A DNA stretch of 64,000 bases, taken from assembly GCF_019279795.1 (NCBI RefSeq), contig NC_056750.1, positions 693,760,425 to 693,824,424 of the forward strand, read 5' to 3'. The position numbers and the translations under genes are program-made. The stretch is from Protopterus annectens (lineage: Eukaryota > Chordata > Ceratodontiformes > Protopteridae). The notes under the pieces were generated by a model that saw only the letters and a list, made by a program, of their open reading frames with translations, did no database searches and was not told the origin of the DNA. Shown piece after piece: positions 22,735 to 34,344 of the stretch; positions within the stretch are counted from its first letter, which is position 1, and every line of letters begins with the position of its first letter.

Positions 22735-25499
22735 TTAGTTTCCAGTGCCTCTGTCAACTACAGCCACTGGAGTGATCCCCGGGGTGAATTTTCCATTTTC
22801 CATCCCCTCATCAATATTTCTCTTGAAGAGGGCCAGTGAGGTGTTCCATTTGACATGTATGGGAAGTCTATTCCAGAGCATGGGCAGTCTGTGGGTTATG
22901 AACCTGTCCCTCCAGCGTGTTCTGTTAATTGTGATAATGAGGTTGAGGTCTCTGGAGTGTGTGGTGTGGAGGGATTGGGATTTCATTAGATGTAGCATTT
23001 CTAACAGAGCTGGGTCAGACATGGCTTTGTAAGTCAAGCAAAGATCGCCTCTAAGTAGGCAATATGAGACAGAGAATAGTTGGAGTTTTTTGAGTCTATC
23101 TATATAGGACAGGTATTTAAGGCCTAGAATCCTCTTTGTGAGGTACTTTTGTGGCCTCTCCAATTGTTGCAGGTGTCTACTGAGGTACATGCCAAATGGG
23201 GCATTGTACTCGATGATTGGCCTAATGAGGGAAGAGTAGAGGGAGACAATGACCTCTTTCTTCCTGGATGCAAAACCCTTAGTAATGAGATGTGCCACAT
23301 AGGACTTTCTGACCACAATGGCAGTGTGGTGGTCAAAAGAGAGGTTGCTGTCAACCTGTGTTCCCAGATCTCTTATAAGCCTTCTATGTTCATTGGACTA
23401 CCATCGATGTGGTAGTTCATGGGAAGTGGGTTTTTCCCAAAGGGGTTGACACATTTTTTGGCATTGAGCTTAAGGCCATGGTTCTGACACCAGTTGTTGG
23501 TCTCAGTGAGGCCTTTCTGCAGGATGTCAACATCACTTGGGAGTTAATAATGGCTCCTAACTTGCAATTGTCTGCTAACTTTGTCAGTCAGAGTCCCTTC
23601 GTGTTGGCATGGACTTCTGAGAAGTAGATACCAAACAGGAGAGGACCCTGGACCAATCCCTGTGGGATCCACTTGTGACAGGTCAGCAGTCTTTGAGTCA
23701 GCTACTTTCACATTGTGGGTTCTATCTGTGAGCCAGTTTGCAACCCGCCTAGTGATATAGGGGTTGATGCCTAGCTTAGTGAGTTTTTCTATTATTCCTG
23801 GTATCAAAGGCCATGGCCAGATCAAGATATGCTGTATGAACCACCTTGCGTTCATCCACAGCTCTGGTGAGTGACTCAAAGAAGTTGACCAGGATTGATC
23901 AACCCTTCACAAAGCCAAACTGTGTGGGATTCAGAGTTTGGAGATTCCCTATATCCTTGTTTATTAGGGCCATGATGATGGGTTCCATAGCTTTGCATAT
24001 CAGACTCGTCAGGCTAATGGGCTGATAGTTCCTAGGGTCTGTAGTCGCTCCTCCTTTGTGGAGTGGGATGACAATAGCAGTGCACCATTCGGTAGGGGCA
24101 AAGACTGAGGTGAGGCTGTGATTGAACAGGGCACACAGATGAGGAGCCAGTTCACTCTGTAGTTCATGTAGAACACAGCCAGGGATATTGTCAGGTTCCA
24201 TAGAAGCTGTATTCTTGGCCTTGGACAGTGCTGGTTTAACCTGTGCAGCAATAATAGTGGGTGCCCGGCACTCTACTGGTATTGTGATTGGTCCTTTGCG
24301 GGGGAGAAGGGTAAAGTTGGCACAGAATCTGTAGGCCAGTATATTGGCAATATCTGTTGGCTTGGTATAGGAGTTACCATTGTGCAGTAGCTCAGAGCAA
24401 ATCTGGGTATTGCTGTGGAGGTTCTTTACATAACTAAAGAAGGCTTTGTGGTTGTCTTTACTATCTACTGCAATTCTGTTATCATAGCTAGCTTTGGAGG
24501 ATTTGACAAGGGATCTCAACTTTTTATTGAGGCTGATAAGGGAGTTTTTCCATTCTTGGGACTTCACCTTATTCTGCATCAGTTTCTTCCTCCTGTTGAG
24601 TTTGTTAATGGCACGGGACCACCAGATTGGATTCCTTTTTTTGGAGGAGAGTGTCTTGGTTCTATTGGGTATGGCAAGATCTATGCATTTGTGTACGTGT
24701 TCATACAGTGCATTGGTGTATGATTTGGCGGTCATGCAACTATTCTCCATTTGCATGGGTGCCGTGAAGTTAGCCACGTCTGTTCTTAGGAGCCCAAAGT
24801 TAGCTCTGGAGAAGTTTTTCATGGTGGTATCTTTGCATGGGGGTGGGTGGATGGATGGGAGGGATGTGGATTTCCAAGGTGATTAGTTTGTGGTTGGATC
24901 TAACCAGGGAGGAGTTAGCTATTGGTGTAGACCAACGGTCGCCCATGTTAGTAATGACCAGATCAAGGATGTTACTACCTCTAGTGGGGGTAAGAATGAG
25001 CTGGTCCAGGCCAGGGGAATTAGTGGATTCCATAAAACATTGGGCAAGTGAATTGGTACATGAGTAGTTTTCCCATTTAATGGAGGGGTAGTTGAAGTCG
25101 CCCATTATGAGAGTGTTAGGTTGGACCCTAATATTCTCCAGGGTGCTTAGGAACATGGAGTGAGTGTCTTGGGACATGGTTGGGGACCTATAACAGGCTA
25201 CAACATGAATCGCTGTCTTACCCAATGTTAGCTGCACCTGAAGTGTCTCTGATGCATTATGTTGGGCTACTGGAGGTGTGCGTATCCTTTATGAATATGG
25301 AAACACCATCGCCTTTGGAGCTTCGCTCCAAGTTCTGGGGCCGAAAGGTGTGGAATGAGTTATAGCCTAGTACTGCAGGGGTGCTTTCTACTACCTTGAA
25401 CCAGGTCTCTGTTACAGCACAAATATCAATGTTCTCCATTTTAAGGAATGCTTCGAGCGAGTGCATTTTCAGATTTAGACTTCTAGCGTTGAGTAGCAT
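22735..25499 (-). pseudogene. CR1 ORF2: AP endonuclease and reverse transcriptase, broken
   Basis: The protein would nick target DNA and copy its own RNA by target-primed reverse transcription. The endonuclease begins LLNARSLNLKM, with catalytic-type VTETWF near 25410, GDFNYPSIKWE near 25110 and SNHKLI near 24870. The RT has AIVIPLHKGG near 24070, RNYQPISLTS near 24030 and LDLAMAFDT near 23820. The palm box, expected as YADD, reads LADN near 23575, so a catalytic aspartate and the tyrosine are gone. The C-terminal region (22735-23316) is open for 193 codons: IRPIIEYNAPFG, RGDLCLTYKAM and LPMLWNRLPIHV. At least four frame breaks separate the pieces, so the copy is dead. Confidence 0.85.
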
Positions 25500-25528
25500 G
25501 ACTCTCAGATTGCATTTGTTTGTAGCTG

Positions 25529-26533
25529 TTACGGTGGTAATTTGGTCTTTTGAACATCTCCTAAAAAAGGCACTATAGGGGTGGCAAGAGCCTTGGCCAG
25601 TATCCAGAAGCCCAGCAGTGATAGATGCAGACTATCTCTGGCAAAGCATCGAGGTCTGTCAATCATGTCATCCCAGACAGGCAGATACTTGATCCCCTTA
25701 GAATGACACCAAAAACCTAGCCAGTTGTTCAAATCAATCATTTTCTGCTTGTACTGTGGTATCATTTTGGGTGATGGTAGGATGCTGCTCTGGGCTAGGG
25801 TCATACCTGGCTGAGCTACATAATCCGAGGGATCCTCCATGTCTCTTTTCATGTAGTCCAGAGAGGTGCATCTCAGGTCATTCACACCCAAATGTACAAT
25901 GACAGAGTCATATTTTACCTGTTGTTGAGAGACCTGAGTCTGTACATTATGTAGTGGATCCTGGCACCTGGCAGGCAGCCGACTGTTACTTTCTCCTTAT
26001 TCAACCTATTGAGTGGGACATCAGTGTGCCTCACCATCGAATCATCTATGAATAGTGTGCTGGGCATGCTGTTTTGCCTTAGGGGATTTGGTTGAGTGGC
26101 ATACTGTTTAAGGGAGTTGTTTGTCTAGTGATTATTGTTGTGTTGTGGTCAACTGCATTTCAGCTTTGGAGGTCTCTGCTGTTTGGGTAGATTTTTATTG
26201 AGAGCCTCCACGAAGGTGGGTGTGTGGTTTGTGTTTTCAATTGAAGGCAGTGCTGGTGTGTGTACTGGAGGGCTATGTGTTCCATGTGGTGTGGTGAAAG
26301 TGTTGACCATCTCCTCTTGACCAGCTATTCTGGTCTCCGCTGGAGAGTGCATGATTTTCAATTCGGATATATAAGTGCATCTCTTGACAAGTCTGAGTGT
26401 TGGGATATAAGAGGAGAGGGTTGTGGGTGTACATGAGGCAGTTGCTACATTGCCTCAGGATGCCCAAGTTCACCAGGTTAATAGGAGAAAGCACAGAGAA
26501 CTGACCTTTAGGCATGCCTGGAGGGGTGGGCAT
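25529..26533 (-). pseudogene. CR1 ORF1 with SGNH/GDSL esterase domain and cysteine motif, broken
   Basis: On the minus strand, 26060-25570 reads IDDSMVRHTD, VTVGCLPGARI, a stop, then VHLGVNDLRCTSLDYMK, ILPSPKM, and finally CFARDSLHLSLLGF. This is the block order of SGNH esterases: GDS serine block (here DDS, so the glycine is mutated), GxND block, and D-x-x-H block. Esterase domains in ORF1 are known from CR1-like LINEs. Upstream (about 26460-26390) lies CSNCLMYTHN with QTCQEM, a probable zinc-binding cysteine segment. ORF1 proteins bind RNA and membranes or lipids in proposed roles; substrate unknown. Stops and frameshifts interrupt it. Confidence 0.78.
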
Positions 26534-26559
26534 TAATAATAAGTACTAGAGCTGTTTCC

Positions 26560-27436
26560 TTGTAAAACATTTAGTGTTGATAGCACTTTTGTCTGCTACA
26601 ATTCCTACAAGAATTCTGCTATGGTGAAGTGCTAAACTAATAAGTGCAGGAGAGGAAAGAACTAGCAGATCTAAGGGAAAATTGAAGAGCTGACTCTGGC
26701 ACCTCTCAGACACTTACAAACAGTCCTGGATACAGCAAATATGTATCTGGACTAGATTAGTTACAGTAAAGGTGGGAAAAGCACAAACATGGACTTTTAG
26801 ACCGGAAAGTTGAAGGAGATGGAAAAAACTGCCCAAAAGGCTAATAAACTACAATTTCTGGGCCAGAAACCACTCATCTTGTGGTAGATAGGCTACCTAT
26901 TGCTTACCACTCCCACTGACAAGCTAGAAGGCTTCCCTTCAACACAGAAAGGCTTGGGGGGCTCAGAAGCTTACAAACAGTACTGGATACAGCAAATCTG
27001 TATCTGGACTAGACTAGTTACAGGAAAGGCAGGAAACAAGCTTAGAATTATTATTTTTTTTGCTACAGAAAAGCAGCTAAAACAGCACTTAAAGCAATTC
27101 AAGTGCAGTGCAAGCTAGCGCATTTGAGTGTGTAGCAATATTAAAGCAATTTATTCAAACTGTATTCTGAACTGAATTCAATTATTATGTTATTCAACTG
27201 TGAACAGTTAAAACATGCCAAAAATATACTTATCAGCTGAGAAGCACACTCGGTCTGAACACAAAGTAAAATGAAAAGGGAGAAAGGAGAAACAGAAGAT
27301 AATTCAAGGTTAAGGGCCTTAGTGGGTTGGCCTACTCAAATTTTCTCTCTGTATTAGGTAGAATGAGAATGACACTAGACTGGGATAGAGCTGAAGAGAT
27401 GGGACTGATAGGAGTGTCTGAAATCAAAATATGATC
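26560..27436 (-). repeat. CR1 5' region with an internal duplicated segment
   Basis: Two similar segments at about 26690-26785 and 26955-27045 share CTTACAAACAGT, CTGGATACAGCAAAT, TGTATCTGGACTAGA and TAGTTACAG. Duplicated 5'-UTR monomers can carry LINE promoters, but no promoter motif is evident. Confidence 0.5.
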
Positions 27437-27652
27437 TCACTGTACTCTTTTGAGTGAGCAAATGAGATGGACCCAGGAGGAGTGTTCAAACACAAATTTA
27501 CAGGAGGGGCAGACAATTTCAAAGCCACCAAGATTAATACCACAACAGGAACAGGGAGGGGGCAGGAAAATAACTGCAGAGGGATAGACCAGAATATTCA
27601 GTGAAACAAGTAAATAAACAGAAAAATAAAATGGAGTACTATCTTTTAACAC
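27437..27652 (-). pseudogene. Cysteine-rich frame at the 5' end of the CR1, possible ORF1 N-terminus
   Basis: A 71-codon frame starts MLKDSTPFYF, continues with a hydrophobic stretch and then reads CSCCGINLGGFEIVCPSCKF. The C-x-x-C and C-x-x-C pairs about 12 residues apart look like a small zinc-binding knuckle, as found at the N-termini of CR1 ORF1 proteins. It lies just upstream of the CR1 body on the same strand and ends at a stop near 27437. It may be the true N-terminus of ORF1 split by decay, or a chance frame. Confidence 0.4.
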
Positions 27653-27764
27653 TGCAAGTTTGTACTTATCTCAGCTTGTAATACAGCTGATGTTGGTATA
27701 TAGCAGCTAACCAAACAGCTCAAATATTCAGCTATTCAGCTAGTGATAGTGAGTGTGACACTAT

Positions 27765-27900
27765 GGATGTTATGCTGTCCTTGCCTTCTTTCTTACTGTA
27801 TGGATTCCGACTCAGCCAAATACACTAGCTTGAAGTCTCTCACTTGGCTTGTGGCTGAATATCTATCCCATCATGCATTGGAGTAATCCCCAGATCTCAT
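27765..27900 (+). repeat. DIRS left inverted terminal repeat
   Basis: CCAAATACACTAGCT, AAGTCTCTCACTTG, GGCTGAATA, CTATCCCAT and ATGCATTGGAGTAAT all recur, inverted, at 34150-34240. Confidence 0.9.
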
Positions 27901-28382
27901 TTGCCACTTGACGAGTTCGGATGCTCTCTCCTTGGCCATGGCTAAGTGTTTTCAGTTTTTACTATTGATAGTGATTTTTTGCTAAAATCATATTAGAGTT
28001 GCTACTGATCCTAGTTTAGGCTGTTTATCCTTCCTATAAGTATTTAGTGTGCATTGTTAATCGCCTGTTGTGTTGTTATTTGTTGGCCTCTTTTTTCACT
28101 AGGCCTATCCTATCCCTGTCAGTCTTTGTAGTATGTGTGTGTTTTCCTTTTAGCTCATTTGAGTTAGAGAGCTAAAAGAAAACCCATTTAAGTTAGAGGG
28201 TTTCTTGTCGTGTGTTTCCTGTTAACTCAGCTAGGTCTGTAAGTTAGAGGGCCTAGCACCTGTTTAACTTAGAGGGTAGTGCTGTGTTTTCCCCTGTACT
28301 GGTCTTTACTGTGTGTTTGTCTTAAGGTTATTTTTTTAGTGTCAATACTTCTTATTGCATTTCAAACTTCTTGATGTACAAT

Positions 28383-30949
28383 ATGTCTAAAGACACCAGA
28401 GATAAGGAACCCAGGCCCTCTGGGTTCAAGAAATGCCAACAATACTCCCAGAAAATGTCTGAGTTATGGGTGTGTGTGTGTGTTCTGCTTAGGGGATATT
28501 CAGCTTCAGGAATCTTGTAGTTTTTGTTACTCCTTCAGCTCTTGAGTGTTACATGAGAGGAAAAACAAATTGATTTTAAGAGGGTTAATAAAGCCTGCTT
28601 TTAATGAAGCTTTACAAACGACTCCAGTATCCAAGTCTCCAACTACTAGTGACAAATCTAAGAGAACTTCCTCTTCATCCTCTTCCTCAACTCATTCTGA
28701 GCCTCCAAAGAAAATTCCTAAACTGCCTGAAAAATCTATCCCCTTAGCTCCACCGCCTTCGTAACCGAGGGAGACAGGTTGTACAGACAAACCAAGTCCA
28801 TCGGTTCCAAAGACTTTGGAACCAATAGAAACTACTTCTCCGAGCTGGTCCATTAAATTAGAACTGTTTTTTTGAACCTTGAGATCCCCTATTCTTCAAA
28901 GGTCTCGATTCCCTACACTCTCATCTAGGTCTTCTAGGAGCTTATTGGATGATGTGGATAGGGTGGTGCACAGGATTTTGTAGTTGCTGGTGCTGGCTAA
29001 ATTGTTTTTAGCTCTGACTCCACCGGTCTCTGATCCATCCAACATGACTACATCCACTATTTCTCCTCTGAGCCAAGCTGGATCTTTGGAGCTGGAATGC
29101 CAGATACTTTTGCAGTGGATCCTTTGGCTCCTAAACCCCTTCGGGACTCTTCAGGACCATTGCCTGCTCTGACACTATCGTTGCCATCCGAGTGTCTAGG
29201 AGCCATAGTTCTCCAGTCAGCTAGAGGGGGACTCATAGACCAGGGTATCTTTGGTACCGAGTCTACCTCTCGGTGCATCAGCTTGGGTGAGCTCGGCTCC
29301 TACATCTGCCTCTGAGCCGATCTCCTTGGGGCCAAGGATTTCCTCTTTTTCTTGGAACTGGAGGTGTCTTTGGAAGTGAGGGGATCGGCCTTCGAGGTGA
29401 TGGGGAGTGTGCTTTCTCCTCCTACAGCTCTACTCAAAGATACTGGCATTCTTCCCCAAAAAGCACTGACATCTGCTTTGGCACCATCCTATCCACAGGA
29501 CAGCAGAGAATCAGGGTCTCAGGAAGCCCCATCGGGCGAGCCCCACTCTTCTGAGACCTCCCCAGACTACCCATATGAGGAGCCCCCTTGGAAGAGAACA
29601 TGCAAGAGGAAGCATATAGACTCCCCTGATGAGTCCATCACTTCTGACACTGACCTTGAGGAAGCCAAGGGTCCACACGGTTGTCCTCTGAAGATAATTA
29701 ATTGTTAGATATCCTAACGATCCTAAAACAGAGGGGCGGCTGGAAGTCCATTAACCCTTCTGATGAAGTCAATGTACCTGAAGGCCTTTGGATCTCAACC
29801 TTCAGCCTCCTGGGTGTCTCTGCCTTTTGATGAGCTTATGGATTTGGTTAGTCGAAAGGCGTGGGAGTCACCAGACACTATGAAGCCAGTCCCTCGAAGG
29901 CCGAATAGATTCCTGTCAGCCCCTTTGGATAAGGATTTTCTTTCAAAAGGTGTACCTATAGATGCTATGGTGGTGGCAGCAGTCACCAAGAAGGAACTCT
30001 CTGAGATGTCCTCATCTGCCCATCCGCCGAATAAGGATTCCCAAATGATGGACATATATGGGAGACGTTTTCTTGTTAGCAACTTTCACCCTCAGATCGC
30101 TGAACTACCTCACACAAAGAGATTTCCTGAAGGAGTTAGGAGATACTCTTCAAGGTTCACTAGCTGCGGGGATCTCAGAAAAAGTGACCTCTCAGCTATC
30201 CACCTTAAATTCCATAGTCAGCTCCTCCACGAGACTGATCTCCTATGCAGCTGATGGAGTGAATAGAGCTGCGGGTTCAGAAGTTTCCCTTAGGAGACAC
30301 TCCTGGATGCATTTGTGCAATTTTGTGGAACCTTTCATGTCTACCTTTACCAATGCCCCTTTTGATGGTTTCTCACTCTTTGGACCTAAAGTCAAGGACA
30401 CTCATCAGATGTGAGCAGGAAGAAAAACTCTCTCTGCCATTGGAATACATTTTTCTGTACCTTCAAGACCTTATCCTAAAGGCCAGAAGAGTGGAAAAAT
30501 GTGGTTCAAGAGATCCCAGGGAGTTTTTCAAGATGCAGTCAACTCCTCCATGAGACTGATATCCTATGCAGCTGATGGAGCGAGTAGAGCTGCGGGTTCA
30601 GGAGTTTCCCTTAGGAAACACTCCTGGATGTGTTTGTGTAATTTTGCAGAACCTTTCAAGTCTACCTTTACCAATGCCCCTTTTTGATGGTTCCTCACTC
30701 TTTGGACCTAAAGTCAAGAACACATTCATCAGATGTGAGCAGGAAGGAAAAACTGCGTCTGCATTGAAGTATGTTTTTCCATACCTTCAAGACCTTATCC
30801 TAAAGGCCAGAAGAGTGGGAAAATTTGGTTCAAGAGATCCCAGGGAGTCTTTCAAGACGCATGAGGTGAACCCTTCCCCATGGACAGAGGGGGAGGCAGT
30901 AATGGTAGACATCACAAACTTGGCAGGGGGGCCCGCAAAACCAGGGTAA
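28383..30949 (+). pseudogene. DIRS gag-like ORF1, broken, with internal tandem duplication
   Basis: The frame opens at ATG 28383 (MSKDTRDKEPRPSG) and loses frame after about 45 codons. Later open pieces are serine/proline-rich (28546-28764, 29352-29708) and then more globular (29763-30254: LPFDELMDLVSRKAWESPD, RRPNRFL). The segment RRHSWMHLC followed by NAPFDGFSLFG is typical of the C-terminal part of DIRS/Ngaro gag proteins. That segment occurs twice because of a roughly 322-bp tandem duplication (30215-30536 and 30537-30860). Gag would package the RNA. Dead copy. Confidence 0.7.
30215..30860 (+). repeat. Tandem duplication of about 322 bp inside DIRS gag
   Basis: CTCCTCCA(C/T)GAGACTGAT begins at 30222 and 30543, and CTTCAAGACCTTATCC at 30461 and 30785. 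The two units are about 90 percent alike by eye and carry separate small indels, so the duplication is not very recent. Confidence 0.93.
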
Positions 30950-31129
30950 CAGCAATTCCTTTCATGGCCGACCCTATCAGCACTCCTGAAAGGAGGCCCA
31001 CCTGCTCTTTTCTGGAGGCAGTCAGGGGGTGATTAACTTTGTTCCCAGATGCCTAGGCAGATATCATAAGAGACAAGTGGATACAAAGTATAATATCCAG
31101 AGGTTACTCCATTTGCTTTTGCCAGCCCA

Positions 31130-32960
31130 TTCCACAGATCAGAAGAATCCCAGATGTTCTATCTAGTTGGAAGGAACAGGCAACCATAGCAATTCAAGAG
31201 TTGCTAAACAAGAGACTCATCCAAGAAGTCCCCACAGACCAAATAGGATTTGGAATTTACTCAAGATTCTTTTTAGTACCAAAAAGAACAGGGGACTGGA
31301 GACCCATTTTGGATCTCAACAAGTTAAATGAATCTGTAAAGAAGTCCAAGTTCCGAATGGTAACACTGCAGTCAATTCTTCCCCTTTGAGGAAAGACATT
31401 TGGATGTGCTCAGTAGACCTGCAAAATGCATACTATCATATAAAGATGGACAGAGCATCAAGGAGTCATCTACCCTTCTGGCTGGGAGCCAGTCATTATA
31501 AGTTTTGAGCTCTGCCCTTTGGTCTCACTACAGTCCCCACAGTGTTCATCAAATGCATGGCAGTAGTAACGGCTCACCTGAGAGAGAGAGAGAGATCTGG
31601 GATTCCAAGTGTTTCCATACCTGGATGACTGGCTGCTAACTTCCACCACCAAGCATCTACTTCTACAGGCCAGGGACACTACACTGGAAATTTGTGCTCA
31701 GTTAGGCATAACAGTGAATTTTCAAAAATCTGCCTTGTTGCATTGTCAAAGTATTACATTCATAGGTGCAGATTAAGACACTGTCTCCATGATGGCTCGC
31801 CTTCCACGCCACAGTTTCTGCCCTCAGGCAACAAATAATCGACCTACTTCCCAAGAGCAAGGTAAAAATGAAAGTAGTTCCAACACTTCTTGGAACCATG
31901 GTATCAATCTTAACTCTAGTCCATCTAGCCAGTATGCACATGAGAATCCTTCAGTGGCTTCTGTTTGCACAATGGTGTCTACAACAACTTCCTACGTCCC
32001 ATTAAATAAGGATAACAGATTCATGCAAGAGAGATCTTCTATGGTGGCTTCAGTCCAATCATGTGACCATCGGAAGACCCTTTGTTCCACAACAACCTGT
32101 TGCTACTCTGACCACAGACGCTTCTCACATAGGGTGGGGGGGGGCAATATCTGGGAAGAACAGCCCAAGGCACATGGCAAGGACACGTGACTCAGTTGCA
32201 CATCAGTGTTATAGAGAAGAGAGCAGTGCTTCTGCTGTTGCAAGCACTTCAGGACTCTCTTCCACTAGGAATGATTGCAATCCAGTCAGACAACATGTCA
32301 GTAGTCTGGTACATAAACAAACAAGGAGGAACCAGATCATACCACCTTTGTCGAGAAGTGCTGAGAGTATGGCAATGGGCAGTCTCTTCCGAATATTTTC
32401 TGGTAGCAATGCATATCCCAGGGAAATCCAGTGTGATAGCGAACAAGCTCAGCAGGGTGATATTGATGCCTCATGAGTGGTTTCTGAAACAGAGCATAGC
32501 AGACAACATTTTCCAAACATGGGGCCAGCCTTGCTGCAATGTATTTGCAACCCCCCTGAATACCAAATGCAGCAACTATTTTGCCCTAATCCCCCCCAGT
32601 GGGTGAGACAACAAGAGATGCACTCATCCACAATTGGCCCTCAAGACTACTATATGTCTTTCCTCCCTTTCCACTAATTCCCAGAGTCATTCAGAAAGTT
32701 TTGGGAAGCAGGCTAATTCTCATTGCCCCATATTGGTCTCATCAGATGTCATTCCCCTTCCTCTGACTTCATCTTCAGGAAACGCCTTGGGCTCTGGACC
32801 TAGTTCCAGACCTTCTGACTCATATGTCAGGTGCACTTCATCCTTCTCTCCAGAACCTCAGTTTGACAGCTTGGCTGCTCCACTTCCAAACATAGTCAGG
32901 CTTCAAAATTTTACTCCAGCAGTTAAACATCTTTTGGTCTCTTCTGATAAGGCTTCCACC
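31130..32960 (+). pseudogene. DIRS reverse transcriptase and RNase H, broken
   Basis: RT segments are SRFFLVPKRTGDWRPILDLN and LNESVKKSKFRMVTLQSILP (31260-31385), then FPYLDDWLL with the catalytic YLDD box at 31618-31629, then LGITVNFQKSALLH and ITFIGA near 31730. RNase H follows: LTTDASHIGWGG near 32110, IAIQSDNMSVVWYINKQGG near 32275 and VAMHIPGKSSVIANKLSR near 32405. A connection region (FLPFPLIPRVIQKVLG, LILIAPYW) leads to the recombinase. Activity would be synthesis of element cDNA. Several frameshifts and stops separate the motifs, although the YLDD box and RNase H acidic residues are still readable. Confidence 0.88.
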
Positions 32961-33932
32961 AGAAAATGATATTCCAGCAAATGGAAGAGGATCTCCTACT
33001 GGGCAAGGGCGTGAGACATAGATCCTTTCTGTGCTTCTATTAGTTCAATTTTAGAATTCCTGGCAGAACATTTCCAGCAAGGCTTTGCTGCAGCTACAAT
33101 CAAGGTTCAGTTACCTGCAATTTCTATCATATCGGTGAATACAATCTTAATCTAATGTCACACAGGCTCTGTAAAGCTTTTTTAAAAGGAACTTGTTTGT
33201 TGAGACCTCCCATTACAGAACCTCTCTCACCTTGAAACCTAAACTTTGTTCTTACTTACCTAACTTTCCCCCCTTTTCAACCTGCTTCTACATGCGATCT
33301 AAAATTCCTCTCTTGGAAGACCATCTTGTTAGTCGCTATTACATCTGCATGAAGATTCTCGGAGTTGCAAGCTCTATCAACTAAGCCACCATACCTAATC
33401 TTTTATAAGGATAGAGTATCTTTGAGGACTATTCCATCTTTTGTGCCAGAAGTCTGCTCACTAACCAATCTGAACCAGTCTATTGAACTTCCAGTTTTCT
33501 TTCCTAGTAATACCAACAAGGCAGAATACAGACTACATCAGTTGGATGTACATAGACAACTGAGATTCTGTCTACGTAGAACCAAAGACTTCAGGAAAAC
33601 AGACAAGATATTTATTTCCTTCTCTCAAGCGAAGCAAGGCAAACCAGTCTCAAAAGTTACACTTTCAAATTGGCTTTCCAGTTGTATTACCTTTATATAC
33701 ACTTCAAACAATAGAAGTTTACCTTTCAAAGTCAAGGGCCATTCAACTTGAGCTCTAGCAACATCTTCTGCTTACCATGTCAGATTGTCTATGGATAGTA
33801 TTTGTGTAGCTGCTACATGGGCTAGGCCCCATACATTTATTACTCATTACAAGGTAGATTTGGCCTCCAGGGAGAGAGCTTCTTTTGGGTCCACGCTGCT
33901 CAAAGATGTACTCCCGTGAGCCACCCAGGAAG
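32960..33932 (+). pseudogene. DIRS tyrosine recombinase, broken
   Basis: The N-terminal part reads SSKWKRISYWARA, then ILEFLAEHFQQGF and AATIKVQLPAIS near 33060-33130. The longest open block, 33365-33751, holds MQALSTKPPYLIF, RLHQLDVHRQLRFCLRRTKD and KVTLSNWLSSCITFIY. After a stop the conserved end reads STRALATSSA, ICVAATWARPHTFITHY. The R-A and HY-type residues correspond to tyrosine-recombinase motifs near the second catalytic arginine and C-terminal helix. The enzyme would integrate circular cDNA. In-frame stops near 33020-33160 and 33750 inactivate it. Confidence 0.8.
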
Positions 33933-33954
33933 ATGGTGCTAGGGACGCTGTCCC

Positions 33955-34065
33955 ATTCAGTAAGAATGAAGGCAAGAAGGACAACATAACATGAAGAAGT
34001 TATGTACCTACCATAACGTTCCATGTTTGTTGTCCTTCTTGGCCTTCCTTCATACGTCCCTCCTT
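33955..34065 (+). repeat. DIRS internal complementary region
   Basis: The first half (AAGGCAAGAAGGACAACATAACATG) is the reverse complement of the element's left terminus near 27768-27795. The second half (GAAGTTATGTACCTACC, ATAACGTTCCATG, TTGTTGTCCTTCT) is the reverse complement of its right terminus at 34275-34332. It also folds on itself. Confidence 0.88.
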
Positions 34066-34149
34066 CCTTCCCCCAGCCAAGGCTCCTAGAGGATTCAGAT
34101 AAGAAATTTCTTTCCTCCTACTGGGAGAGTCTCTGAAATTGTGTATTTT

Positions 34150-34332
34150 TCCTCTTAAAAAATTACTCCAATGCATAATGGGATAGGTATTCAGCCATGA
34201 GGCAAGTGAGAGACTTTGAGCTAGTGTATTTGGGCGAGTCAGAGCCGAGGAACGGCTCTGAACCCGTCCGGTAAGAAAGAAGGGCGAGAAGGACAACAGA
34301 CATGGAACGTTATGGTAGGTACATAACTTCTT
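34150..34332 (+). repeat. DIRS right inverted terminal repeat and terminus
   Basis: Inverted match to 27765-27900, including ATTACTCCAATGCAT and GCCATGAGGCAAGTGAGAGA. It ends at GGTAGGTACATAACTTC followed by a T-run. Confidence 0.88.
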
Positions 34333-34344
34333 TTTTTCCTGTGT

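Larger units (their letters stand above)
22650..27660 (-). mobile_element. CR1-type LINE, nearly full length (about 5 kb)
   Basis: Reading right to left there is a 5' region with local duplications, a cysteine-bearing segment, an SGNH esterase (ORF1), an AP endonuclease, reverse transcriptase and C-terminal region (ORF2), and a short 3' UTR. The 3' end carries two units of an 8-bp repeat, CCTATGAA on the minus strand (22649-22666), the terminal short repeat characteristic of CR1 elements. Both ORFs are broken. Related pieces occur at 7862-7992, 44890-45390 and 55560-56930. The right boundary abuts the DIRS element within about 100 bp and is approximate. Confidence 0.85.
27765..34332 (+). mobile_element. 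DIRS-type tyrosine-recombinase retrotransposon (about 6.6 kb)
   Basis: The element has gag-like, RT/RNase H and tyrosine recombinase regions in order, between inverted terminal repeats (27765-27900 and 34150-34310). Near the right end an internal complementary region (about 33955-34065) holds the reverse complement of the left terminus joined to the reverse complement of the right terminus, the diagnostic DIRS arrangement. There is no integrase or aspartic protease. DIRS elements circularise and integrate through the recombinase without a usual target duplication, and none is seen. All ORFs are broken by stops and indels. Confidence 0.88.

Noticed and set aside
24415..24886. Plus-strand frames of 102 and 130 codons
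   Set aside because: They are exactly antisense to the CR1 ORF2 coding remnant and have no family signature.
28500..34000. LTR retrotransposon or endogenous retrovirus
   Set aside because: No direct LTRs, protease or DDE integrase; the inverted ends, internal complementary region and tyrosine recombinase identify DIRS.
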